From Pseudomonadota bacterium (GTDB lineage Bacteria > Myxococcota_A > Polyangia > GCA-2747355): a DNA stretch of 64,000 nt. This document shows, one piece after another, positions 39,021-46,106 of the stretch; the stretch's first letter is position 1; each line of letters opens with the position of its first letter. The notes beneath the pieces were generated by a model. That model ran no database searches. It was not told where the DNA came from and saw nothing but the letters and a program-made list of their open reading frames with translations. The translations under genes were made by a program, and so were the position numbers. The stretch covers positions 1-64,000 of the forward strand of contig JADJDT010000043.1 of assembly GCA_016702545.1 (NCBI GenBank), given 5' to 3'.

Positions 39021-40028
39021 CTAGGGCGTGATGATCTCAGCGCGTGCGACCCAGCCGGAGAGGTCGACGCTCAGCCGTGCCGCGGTCAGCGCGTTGATCG
39101 TGAGGCGCGGCGTGCCAGGCCCAGCAGGTCGATGCGCGGCGCCCGCGCTCGCCGGCCGTGCCTGGGGGCCGTCGGTCGCGGCGCTGCGGGTCAACAGCAT
39201 GTTCGCCTGGTCGGTCGCGGCCAGCGCCAGCTGCTCGGGTGTGAAGTCGAGCGCAAACAGCGCCCCGGCACGCACGTGTTGGCGAGTGACTCCGATCAAG
39301 GGAATGCGCCGATGCAGCTGCAGTGCGATCGCATAGCGCACCAGTCGGCTGGTCAGGCTGTAGGGACTGGGGAGCAGCCAGATCGCGTCGAGATGGCTCG
39401 CTTCACGACGCAGCTGGCGCATGGCCTCCGCGCCGCTGGGGCTGGTGAGCCGCACCACGCGCAGCGAGCGGCGGCGGAGCTCGCGGGCCAGGCTCCGTTC
39501 GAAGGCCGCCGGTGCCGGCGTGAGTCCCGACAGCACCCCGAGCGTGTGCGCCTCCGGCCGCAGCGTGGCCAGTGCCGCGAGCACCTGCTCGGGTGCCACC
39601 GGCGCCGCGACGGCCTGGTCTTCAGGCAAGGCGCCATCGACCACGTAGACGGCGAGCAGCGGACCGATGCCCGCTCGCAGCGCCAGACGATAGGCCGCCT
39701 CGCCGACCGCGACGACCAGCGCCGGGCGCGCTTCTCGCAGGTAGTCGATCAACGATCGGCCGTTGTCCGCTCGCACCGCCAACACCCGAGTATCGGCCCG
39801 CAGTCGCCCGCGAAACGAAGCGACGAATGCTTCGTACTCGGCGAAGCCCTCGCGCCGCAGCAGCGCCACGACGGGCGGCTCGGCGCCGCGAGGAAGTCGA
39901 GCTTTGGGGGCCGCGCGGGCGGAGAGCGATGCCGGCAGGAGCCCGAGGCTGCAGGCGGCAAGGAGGCTGCCGACGCAGGCGAGCCGACAAGCGCTCGCGC
40001 TGCTCCGGTCGGCAGCGAGGCCGATCAA
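39021..40028 (-). CDS. Orphan ABC-type periplasmic binding protein (ABC_sub_bind/TrpX-like)
   Basis: With TTG at 40028 the protein has 335 residues and a signal peptide (ACRLACVGSLLAACSLGLLP to SARA). The TTG overlaps the TGA of the upstream gene. The mature part looks like a two-lobe type I binding protein: VVALLRREGFAEYEAFVASF near the start, PALVVAVGEAAYRLAL, then AHTLGVLSGLTPAPAAFERS and DAIWLLPSPYSLTSR. This pattern is typical of the ABC_sub_bind (PF04392) family. No permease or ATPase gene is nearby, and a sensor kinase follows after 4 bp, so it may feed a ligand signal to that kinase. The start codon is not certain. Confidence 0.7.
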   Translation of the reverse strand: MIGLAADRSSASACRLACVGSLLAACSLGLLPASLSARAAPKARLPRGAEPPVVALLRREGFAEYEAFVASFRGRLRADTRVLAVRADNGRSLIDYLREARPALVVAVGEAAYRLALRAGIGPLLAVYVVDGALPEDQAVAAPVAPEQVLAALATLRPEAHTLGVLSGLTPAPAAFERSLARELRRRSLRVVRLTSPSGAEAMRQLRREASHLDAIWLLPSPYSLTSRLVRYAIALQLHRRIPLIGVTRQHVRAGALFALDFTPEQLALAATDQANMLLTRSAATDGPQARPASAGAAHRPAGPGTPRLTINALTAARLSVDLSGWVARAEIITP

Positions 40029-41545
40029 GGGCCGCCAGGGCTGCTGGGGCTGCCGATGCCTCCAGTCCGCTTGGTGCCTTGAATCGTCAGCCCCTGCGAT
40101 CGCATCGGCGCACCGTTGCCGTAGGGGTCGGAGGGCGTGACCTCGACGTAGACCGATTGGCCGACTTGAAAGCGGTCCGCGCTCAAGCGCACGGTGCTGG
40201 CGCCGGGAACGAGCTCCCCCTCGACGAACCAGCGAATGCTGAAGGTGACACGATCTTCCTCTGGGTCCCGCGCCTCGGGACGCGCCAGCACGCCGGCCGG
40301 GGTCTCTTGAATCGTGACGTAGACCATCCCCGGCGGGTGATTGGACGTCGGCGCCGCAGCGGGTGGGCTGGGCGGACGCCGGAGGAGCAGCACCCCGAGC
40401 ACGACAGCGACGAGCACGGCGATCGCAAGCCACAAGGGGCGCCCTGAGGGAGCCGCGGCGGCCGCGCGACGGGCGGCGGTCGGTTCGCGCCGGCGGCGGT
40501 CTTTAGGTACTGCGGGGTTCGCGCTGGCGCTGCCGTTGGGGCGCGGCCCCGGCCGCGTGGCCACGCGCTCGCTCCCCTGTTGAGCGCGACGTTCCGCGGC
40601 TAGGGTGAGCTGACTCTTTTGGGCGCGAAGGCCCGCGGCCGGCGCCGCAGCGGGCGGGCCGCTCCTGGCGCCCACGGGTTCCGCTCGCGCCACGGTCTGC
40701 GGGACCGGCGCGTCGACGCGTGTTGCGTCGGCCGTGGCGTCGGTCATGGTCGCCGAGGCGGAGGGGTCGTCCCGGCCCAACGCCACGCGGGGCACGCTAT
40801 CCGCCGTGCGAATCGCCGAGCGCAGGCGCTGTAGCTTCTCGAACAGGGCGGTCTTGCCGTCGCTAAGCGCACGCATGCGCGTCAGGTCCTTGGCGCGAAG
40901 GGCTTCGTTGACGCCCTTCTGCGCCAGATCGAGCACGCCGTCGATCATCACCACGACGCGATGCGATTGCTCCATCAGCTGCATGCGGCGGGGCAGCGGC
41001 AGCGCGGTGGCGCGCTCGTGGGCCTCGACCAGCGAGTCTAGGTACTTGTCGTAGCGGCTGTTGTAGGCCAGCAGATCCTCGTCCGGCAGCGGCTCAGGAG
41101 GATCGGGCAGCCACGGATCGTCCGTGCTCGCACCGCTTGCGGTGGGCACCGTGGCCACGGGCGCCGCCGCCACGGCCAGCGCTTGACTGCCCGCGAACCC
41201 AGTCTGTGCCAGTCCCGGGCAGCGGCGGACCAGCGCCGCGAGCACGGCCTCTGCGCCGCCGGTGACCACCTCGTCGGCGTAGTGCGTCTCGACGGGTGCC
41301 CGACTGCGCAGCAACAGCGGCACGGTGGCGGTGGTCGGATCGGCCCGCAGTCGGCGGCAGAGGGCCTCACCGCCCCCGGCGATCGCGCTGTCCACGACGA
41401 CTGCGGCCGCGTCGGCAGCACGGTCCAGCGTCTCGCCGATGGCCTCGCAGAAGATGATGCGTGCCTCGGACCCGACCAGGCGCTCGGTGAGATCGAGGTA
41501 AAGGCGCTCGTCTCCCGCGATCAGAACGGTCGTGACTCCGCGCAT
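40025..41545 (-). CDS. Receiver-like, single-pass membrane protein with an extracytoplasmic beta domain
   Basis: The 506-residue protein starts MRGVTTVLIAGDERLYLDLT, a degenerate response-regulator receiver fold. Asp52 in AAVVVDSAIAGG is at the phosphorylation position, but the usual Lys is not evident. Residues 150-260 are helical, with LLAYNSRYDKYLDSLVEAHE and MIDGVLDLAQKGVNEALR. A low-complexity linker leads to a membrane segment near 370-390 (LWLAIAVLVAVVLGVLLL). The outside part VYVTIQETPAGVLARPEARD to SVYVEVTPSDPYGNG looks like an Ig/cadherin-type beta domain. A receiver fused to an outside domain through one membrane pass is unusual. It is the first gene of the operon. Confidence 0.7.
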   Translation of the reverse strand: MRGVTTVLIAGDERLYLDLTERLVGSEARIIFCEAIGETLDRAADAAAVVVDSAIAGGGEALCRRLRADPTTATVPLLLRSRAPVETHYADEVVTGGAEAVLAALVRRCPGLAQTGFAGSQALAVAAAPVATVPTASGASTDDPWLPDPPEPLPDEDLLAYNSRYDKYLDSLVEAHERATALPLPRRMQLMEQSHRVVVMIDGVLDLAQKGVNEALRAKDLTRMRALSDGKTALFEKLQRLRSAIRTADSVPRVALGRDDPSASATMTDATADATRVDAPVPQTVARAEPVGARSGPPAAAPAAGLRAQKSQLTLAAERRAQQGSERVATRPGPRPNGSASANPAVPKDRRRREPTAARRAAAAAPSGRPLWLAIAVLVAVVLGVLLLRRPPSPPAAAPTSNHPPGMVYVTIQETPAGVLARPEARDPEEDRVTFSIRWFVEGELVPGASTVRLSADRFQVGQSVYVEVTPSDPYGNGAPMRSQGLTIQGTKRTGGIGSPSSPGGP

Positions 41546-41890
41546 GGCGCTGATGGTATCGGCTGAAAAAGCGAAGTCAAATTGTAAGCGCTCACGGCCC
41601 TCAATGCGCTGCTAACACGGACGGAGTCTAGATCCCCTGCACGCGAGCGCGACCAAGCGCTCGCGCGGCGCACTACTTGTTGTGCGCCGGACTTGGGGGC
41701 CCCGACAGCCAATCGTCGGGGGTCGGGGCGGGGGTATGGGACACCCCGTGAACGTTTACGTCAAATTGTTGCAGGGCGCTGCTCAAGGGCGCGACAATCG
41801 CCGTCCGCTCAACAACGCGCAGGACCGCGGCCGCGGCGCGCGGCCCGCGCTCGCGCGGCATCACGCAGCACGCGCTGCAGGAGGGGCACC
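41546..41890. other. Divergent intergenic region, 345 bp
   Basis: No gene is visible. It holds the promoter of the minus-strand sensory operon. It also has a hairpin, GGCGCAC-TACTTGTT-GTGCGCC, near 41668-41690, and the 10-mer GTCAAATTGT at 41576-41585 and again at 41760-41769. The first copy overlaps the -35 of the minus promoter, so the 10-mer may be a regulator site. GGAGGGG precedes the plus-strand gene at 41891. Confidence 0.5.
41553..41580 (-). promoter_or_regulatory. Candidate promoter of the three-gene sensory operon, possibly leaderless
   Basis: Read on the minus strand, TTGACT (41580-41575) is followed after 16 bp by TACCAT (41558-41553). The ATG is at 41545, so transcription would begin at or beside the start codon. 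Confidence 0.4.
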
Positions 41891-42289
41891 ATGCTACGAA
41901 GCAACGCGGGGGGGGGCTTCAACCTCGTTTCCTTCTTGCTGCTGCTGGGGGTCGCGGCGGGGATCTACGGGGCCGTCAAGTTCGGGCCCCCCCATTGGCG
42001 CAAGTGGCAGGTGAAGGAGGCGCTCGGCGATACGGCCTCGCGCTTTCTCGGCAACCGATCACCCTCGCCCGAGGCCGATCTCGAAATCGGAACGGAGTTG
42101 CGTGCGAGCACGATCGCGCGCCTGCGCGCGCTCGGCGTCGAGGATCCAGCCCTCAACATCACGATCGAGCGCCAAGGCACGGGCGTCGCCGTCGCGGCCG
42201 ACTACAAGGAGGTGGTGCGCCACCCCTTCGTCAACAAGATCACCGTGCTGATTTTCCGCCCCACGGTGGTGCTCGAACGCGCACCCTAA
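41891..42289 (+). CDS. Small single-pass membrane protein, DUF4845-like
   Basis: The 132-residue protein starts at ATG 41891, with AGGAGGGG 5 bases upstream. Residues 11-30 (NLVSFLLLLGVAAGIYGAVK) form one membrane segment, followed by FGPPHWRKWQVKEALGD. The rest is a small soluble domain with DLEIGTELRASTIARLRALG and a beta-rich end. The pattern of one membrane helix, then PP-W, then a short domain is like DUF4845 proteins, whose function is unknown. The frame is open further upstream but without a good start. Confidence 0.7.
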   Translation: MLRSNAGGGFNLVSFLLLLGVAAGIYGAVKFGPPHWRKWQVKEALGDTASRFLGNRSPSPEADLEIGTELRASTIARLRALGVEDPALNITIERQGTGVAVAADYKEVVRHPFVNKITVLIFRPTVVLERAP

Positions 42290-42398
42290 TTCGGGGCGCC
42301 GGAAGTCGAACTCAGGGCACCGGAAGCCAGATTCGGGGCAGGGGAAGCGGGTGGCCAGCAGCGCGCCGCCGTCTTCGGCTTCGTCGCTGTCTTCGGTC

Positions 42399-42428
42399 TT
42401 GACAGGGCTGGGCTCGGGGCGCTATCCA
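42399..42428 (+). promoter_or_regulatory. Promoter of the tRNA-Leu gene
   Basis: TTGACA (42399-42404) and TATCCA (42423-42428) are 18 bp apart and lie about 30 bp before the tRNA. The consensus -35 fits a stable-RNA promoter. Confidence 0.55.
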
Positions 42429-42458
42429 CCAGTTCCGGTTCGAGCGAATCCGGTTCGA

Positions 42459-42542
42459 GCGAAAGTGGCGGAACTGGCAGACGCACTGGATTCAGGTTCC
42501 AGCGCCAGAAATGGCATGGGGGTTCGACTCCCCCCTTTCGCA
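42459..42542 (+). tRNA. tRNA-Leu, anticodon CAG
   Basis: Acceptor arms GCGAAAG (42459-42465) and CTTTCGC (42535-42541) pair fully, with A at the discriminator position. The anticodon stem CTGGA/TCCAG encloses the loop TTCAGGT, giving CAG. A long variable arm (GCCA-GAAA-TGGC) marks it as a class II tRNA, and the T arm is GGGGG-TTCGACT-CCCCC. The 3' CCA is not encoded; CCC follows the discriminator, so a CCA-adding enzyme is needed. Confidence 0.96.
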
Positions 42543-42607
42543 CCCGCATCCCGCACCCGCATCCCGCAGGCGCATCCCGCAGGCGCATCCCGCAGGCGCA
42601 TCCCGCA
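42543..42607. repeat. 13-bp tandem repeat, five copies, at the 3' end of the tRNA
   Basis: Two copies of CCCGCATCCCGCA are followed by three of GGCGCATCCCGCA, starting directly after the tRNA discriminator base and ending 8 bp before the bolA stop codon. Confidence 0.93.
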
Positions 42608-42614
42608 GGTAACG

Positions 42615-42932
42615 TCAGGGCGCGCCGCCCGTGCACGGCGGTGGGTTGTGCTGCCGGCCCTGGGGGCTGCTCGCCTCCCATTCCTCCGGGGTGAGGGTCT
42701 TCATCGTCCACGCGTGGATGGCGCCCTTCAGCTCTTCGCCGAGCGCGGCGTAGACCGCCCGGTGACGCTCGACGAGCGGTTGTCCGCGGAAGAGCGCCGA
42801 GACGATCACCGCGCTGAAGTGTGTTTCTGCGTCCGCTTTCGCGCGGTGCTGGTGGCTCTCGTTCGTCACCCAGAGCTGGTTGGTCTCCAACGCCGCCTTG
42901 AGCTTGTCCTCGATCGTGCTTTGACGTGTCAT
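42615..42932 (-). CDS. bolA: BolA family protein
   Basis: The 105-residue protein has the BolA fold pattern: IEDKLKAALETNQLWVTNES, then HFSAVIVSALFRGQPLVERH, and a conserved RAVYAALGEEL followed by GAIHAWTMKTLTPEEW. BolA proteins pair with monothiol glutaredoxins in iron-sulfur handling and affect cell shape under stress. The C-terminal 20 residues (SSPQGRQHNP onward) are an unstructured tail. The next gene upstream on this strand, lysA, ends 87 bp away. No glutaredoxin gene is in view. Confidence 0.93.
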   Translation of the reverse strand: MTRQSTIEDKLKAALETNQLWVTNESHQHRAKADAETHFSAVIVSALFRGQPLVERHRAVYAALGEELKGAIHAWTMKTLTPEEWEASSPQGRQHNPPPCTGGAP

Positions 42933-43018
42933 TGTCGTTGTCCCATCGGGGTGGTCCTCGCCTGGTGATGGCGACGGCTTCCGTCGCTGGTTTGATGCCC
43001 GCGTGATCCTGTCGCGTC

Positions 43019-44293
43019 TCAGCGCAGCCAGGGCGGCAGGCGTTCGCCGCGCATCAGGTCGTCGACCGTCTCGCGCTCGCGCACCACCGCCCAGGCCTCG
43101 GCGTCGACCATCACCTCCGCCGGGCGAGGTCGCGAGTTGTAGCTCGACGCCATGCTGAAGCCATAGGCGCCCGCCGACATGATCGCCAGCAGGGCGCCGG
43201 GCTCGACCGCCGGCAGGTCACGGTCCTTGGCCAAGAAGTCGCCACTCTCGCAGATGGGCCCCACGACATCCACCGGCCCATGAGGGCGATTCGCGCCGTC
43301 GGCGAGCGCGGCGAGCTTGATCTCGTGAAACGCCCCGTAGAGCGAGGGGCGCAGCAGATCGTTCATCGCCGCATCGACGATCAGGAAGCGCTTGTGCCCA
43401 CTGTCCTTGTAGTAGACGACGCGCGTCAGGAGCACGCCGGCGTTACCGACGATCACGCGGCCGGGCTCGCAGATGACGGTGAGCTCGGGGGCCGCCAGTC
43501 GGCGCAGCAGCGCGCGCACGGCCGCTCCGTACTCGTCCGGCGTCGGTGGTGATTCGTCGGCGTAGCGGATACCGAGCCCGCCGCCGATGTCGAGGTAGCG
43601 CAGGTGCACGCCGCGCGCGCGCAGCACGTCGATCAACTCGACCAGAGCGCCGAGCGAATCGACCAGCGGCTGGACGCTGGTGAGCTGCGAGCCGATATGG
43701 CAATCGAGGCCGCAAACGTCGAGCTGGGGCAGCGCCAGCGCGCGCTCGTAGACCCGGCGGGCGTCGGCGATCGGAATGCCGAACTTGCTCTCGCGCAGAC
43801 CCGTGGCGATGTAAGGGTGAGTCTGCGGATCGACGTCGGGATTGACGCGCAAGGCCACCGGGGCACGCCGGCGGAGCGTGGCGGCCACGCCAGCGATCAG
43901 CTCCAACTCGGCCTCGCTCTCGACGTTGAGCAACAGGATCTCGGCGGAGAGGGCCTGGGCCACCTCGCCGGCCTGCTTTCCCACCCCGGAGAAGACGATC
44001 TTGTGCGCGGGTATCCCGGCGCGGAGGGCGCGTTCGAGCTCGCCGCCGCTGACGATGTCGACACCAGCACCGAGGCGCCCCAGCGCGGCCAGCACCGCGC
44101 CGTTGCTGTTGGCCTTGGCGCTGAAGCAGATCAGGTGCCGGAGGTCGCCGAGCGCCTCATCGAAGACGCGGTAGTGTCGGCGAAGCGTCGCATGACTGTA
44201 GACGTAGCACGGCGTGCCGGTGGCCTCCGCGATCACGCGCAGCGGCACCTGCTCACAGCACAGCTCGCCCGCCTGGTAGTCGAAGTGGTGCAT
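43019..44293 (-). CDS. lysA: Diaminopimelate decarboxylase
   Basis: LysA removes carbon dioxide from meso-diaminopimelate to give L-lysine, with pyridoxal phosphate. With ATG 44293 the protein has 424 residues, normal for the family. The cofactor lysine is K60 in ICFSAKANSNG. Other fold-III signatures are CHIGSQ, LDIGGGLGIRY, CEPGRVIVGNAG and GPICESGD. The frame is open upstream to 44377, but that part (MPGSGAASARSG) is not family-like. The ribosome site is weak. It lies 145 bp downstream of the Fic gene, with a strong hairpin between. Confidence 0.95.
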   Translation of the reverse strand: MHHFDYQAGELCCEQVPLRVIAEATGTPCYVYSHATLRRHYRVFDEALGDLRHLICFSAKANSNGAVLAALGRLGAGVDIVSGGELERALRAGIPAHKIVFSGVGKQAGEVAQALSAEILLLNVESEAELELIAGVAATLRRRAPVALRVNPDVDPQTHPYIATGLRESKFGIPIADARRVYERALALPQLDVCGLDCHIGSQLTSVQPLVDSLGALVELIDVLRARGVHLRYLDIGGGLGIRYADESPPTPDEYGAAVRALLRRLAAPELTVICEPGRVIVGNAGVLLTRVVYYKDSGHKRFLIVDAAMNDLLRPSLYGAFHEIKLAALADGANRPHGPVDVVGPICESGDFLAKDRDLPAVEPGALLAIMSAGAYGFSMASSYNSRPRPAEVMVDAEAWAVVRERETVDDLMRGERLPPWLR

Positions 44294-44399
44294 CAGGGCC
44301 CATGCAGATCGCTGCGGAACGGCCGAGCTCGCCGGTGCGGCTCCCGAGCGCGCCGACGCGGCGCCCGAGCCTGGCACCCTCGCGCCATCCGGCTGCTGA

Positions 44400-44437
44400 C
44401 ACTACTGTGTCGGATCTCGAAATCCGACCCAGTAGTG
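44400..44437 (-). terminator. Strong hairpin at the 3' end of the Fic gene
   Basis: A 16-bp stem with one mismatch (44400-44415 with 44422-44437) closes a six-base loop, CTCGAA. It begins right at the stop codon of the Fic gene. There is no T-run, so it could terminate only with help or could protect the mRNA end. Confidence 0.6.
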
Positions 44438-45217
44438 CTAGGAGGCCGCGCGCACCTGCGGCTCATCGAAGAGCTTCTGCGCGGACTCCAGGGTACGACT
44501 CAGGCTCTCGGCGACCAGCTCGGTCAGCGCCGCCGTCGGCTGGCGCAGGACCTCGTAGTAGCGGTGCCGCTCCACGGCGTGGATGATCGCCGGTGGGAGC
44601 CCGTCACGGAGCAGCAGCGCATTCATCAATAAACGAGAGATCCGCCCCGAGTGGCGCGGCCAGGGGTAGATGCTGATCAACTTGTGGTGCGCCGTCGCGG
44701 CGCGGCGTATGGGGTGCAGCTTTCGCGCCTCGGCCGACGCCAGCCACTGGGACAGCTTGCGCATCAGGTAGGCGATCTTGTCTGGCGGCGCGATCTCGTG
44801 GAAGTACTGCCGGTGGAGCGGGTTGTCCTTGCGGTACTGTGCCGCCGGGGCGCTGGCCGCCCGCGAGGCCTTGGGCGCGCCCGGTTCGGTGCCCAAGATC
44901 AGGCACAGGCGTTTGATGAACTCGAGCGTCAGCGGCGGCTTGCGCCGCAGGGCCGTCGTGCGTAGAAAGGCGATCGCGGTCTTCAGGTTGCGCAGGTCGT
45001 CGTATTGCGGAATCAGCGTCGAGTCGCTGATGATCGCATCGTCCAGCGCTGAGTTGAGTTCGTGGTAGGAGAGCACGACCCCTTCGAGCGCGTTGTCGTG
45101 ATAGATCCACGAGGAGTCGAGCCGCTGGTTGAGGGGCTCGGCCGCCGCCTCGTGGGCAGCCAACCGAGCCTGCAGCGCCTCGTTGAGCTCATCAATGCGA
45201 AGATAGAGCCGATCCAT
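44438..45217 (-). CDS. Fic-family protein with a degenerate active-site motif
   Basis: The 259-residue protein has a Fic fold: N-terminal SSWIYHDNALEGVVLSYHEL (35-54), with the inhibitory-helix-like ALEG, and a C-terminal helix bundle around AHHKLISIYPWPRHSGRISR (176-195). The usual motif is HPFxxGNGRxxR. Here the catalytic His is Tyr184 and GNGR is replaced by HSGR, so normal AMP transfer is doubtful. Related Deltaproteobacterial Fic proteins also have altered motifs. AAGGAAAGG precedes the ATG. It is a single-gene unit, and no toxin-antitoxin partner is seen. Confidence 0.8.
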   Translation of the reverse strand: MDRLYLRIDELNEALQARLAAHEAAAEPLNQRLDSSWIYHDNALEGVVLSYHELNSALDDAIISDSTLIPQYDDLRNLKTAIAFLRTTALRRKPPLTLEFIKRLCLILGTEPGAPKASRAASAPAAQYRKDNPLHRQYFHEIAPPDKIAYLMRKLSQWLASAEARKLHPIRRAATAHHKLISIYPWPRHSGRISRLLMNALLLRDGLPPAIIHAVERHRYYEVLRQPTAALTELVAESLSRTLESAQKLFDEPQVRAAS

Positions 45218-45275
45218 CGACCTTTCCTTGGTCGCCTGCTCGATCGTTTGTCCCTACCCGATCGTCTTACAGGCC

Positions 45276-45360
45276 CAGCGGCCAACTACCAGCGGCCAAC
45301 TACCAGCGGCCAACTACCAGCGGCCAACTAGGCGAGACAGCGATAGGCGAGACAGCGATA
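45276..45360. repeat. 14-bp tandem repeat (four copies) followed by a 15-bp repeat (two copies)
   Basis: CAGCGGCCAACTAC occurs four times (45276-45330), then GGCGAGACAGCGATA twice (45331-45360). They lie between the start of the Fic gene and the mraZ promoter. The intergenic region 45218-45653 holds these repeats, an AT-rich stretch and the mraZ control region, and no gene. Confidence 0.93.
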
Positions 45361-45512
45361 GTGGCCTGCAGCCCGAGCCTTCCAGGGGCCCGGACTATGC
45401 CGACCCGCTGCTCTGTTGTCAAGCGCACGGGCCTCCCCGAGATTGGCGGCGCGGCTCCCACCACGACCCACGCTGGGGATACCTCAATATCTAGTGTGTG
45501 TTCGCATGTCGT

Positions 45513-45540
45513 ACATCAATATCGTGTAACATGTTGATGT
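45513..45540. promoter_or_regulatory. Inverted repeat in an AT-rich stretch upstream of mraZ
   Basis: ACATCAA (45513-45519) and TTGATGT (45534-45540) form an inverted repeat. They lie within 45485-45560, which is much richer in A and T than the rest of the window. It is 25 bp before the mraZ -35, a place where an activator or repressor could bind. Confidence 0.4.
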
Positions 45541-45565
45541 GCAATAGGAATTTAACCGACACAAC

Positions 45566-45594
45566 TTGACTGCCGGTGACTCTGGTGCTGTTAT
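45566..45594 (+). promoter_or_regulatory. Promoter of the mraZ-rsmH-ftsL-ftsI operon
   Basis: TTGACT (45566-45571) is followed after 17 bp by TGTTAT (45589-45594). The predicted start of transcription falls on the first MraZ box just downstream. Confidence 0.6.
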
Positions 45595-45596
45595 GG

Positions 45597-45631
45597 TGGG
45601 GCTCGGTGGGATTAAGTGGAAGCCAGTGGAG
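45597..45631 (+). promoter_or_regulatory. MraZ operator: four direct repeats at 10-bp spacing
   Basis: TGGGG, TGGGA, TGGAA and TGGAG begin at 45597, 45607, 45617 and 45627, exactly one helical turn apart. MraZ is known to bind such TGGGN repeats upstream of its own gene, so this is a likely autoregulatory site overlapping the transcription start. Confidence 0.8.
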
Positions 45632-45653
45632 TCGAGCGGCGCTCGCCCAGCCA

Positions 45654-46106
45654 ATGTTTATAGGAACTTACGAGCACAGCCTGGACGCGAAGGGGCGCTT
45701 GAGCCTGCCCGTGCGATTTCGCGAGATCCTCGCCGCGCAGGCCGACAGCCGCCTGGTGCTGACCTCGAATGTCGATCCGCTGGGCCGCTGCCTGGTGGCC
45801 TATCCGCTCCAGGAGTGGATGGCCTTTCAGGAGAAGCTCTCCGCGCTGCCGCAATTCGACGAGGCCGTGGTGCGGTTGCGGCGGCTGCATGTGGCCGGCG
45901 CGTGCGAGTGCAGCACGGACCGCCAGGGCCGGCTGTTGATTCCTCCGCTGCTTCGGGAGTACGCCGGGCTGAAGAGCACGGTGGTGTTCGCCGGCGTCGG
46001 TCAGACGATCGAGGTCTGGGATCGGGCGCATTGGGACGACGAGCGCCGACGTGCCAAGGAGGCGATGCCGCAAATCAGCGACGCGCTGGCGCGGCTGGGG
46101 CTCTAG
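45654..46106 (+). CDS. mraZ: Transcriptional regulator MraZ
   Basis: The 150-residue protein has two SpoVT-AbrB-like halves, marked by DAKGRLSLPVRFRE and DRQGRLLIPPLLRE. It starts MFIGTYEHSLDAKGRL as in the family. MraZ forms a ring and controls the division and cell-wall (dcw) operon it leads. The frame is open to 45576, but ATG 45654 gives the conserved start and leaves the operator in the leader. rsmH begins right after its stop codon. Confidence 0.96.
   Translation: MFIGTYEHSLDAKGRLSLPVRFREILAAQADSRLVLTSNVDPLGRCLVAYPLQEWMAFQEKLSALPQFDEAVVRLRRLHVAGACECSTDRQGRLLIPPLLREYAGLKSTVVFAGVGQTIEVWDRAHWDDERRRAKEAMPQISDALARLGL

Noticed and set aside
39021..40028. TrpXYZ-type transporter
   Set aside because: Only the binding protein is present; no permease or ATPase gene is adjacent.
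42543..42607. Possible CRISPR array after the tRNA
   Set aside because: Units are only 13 bp and directly joined, without spacers, and no cas genes are nearby.
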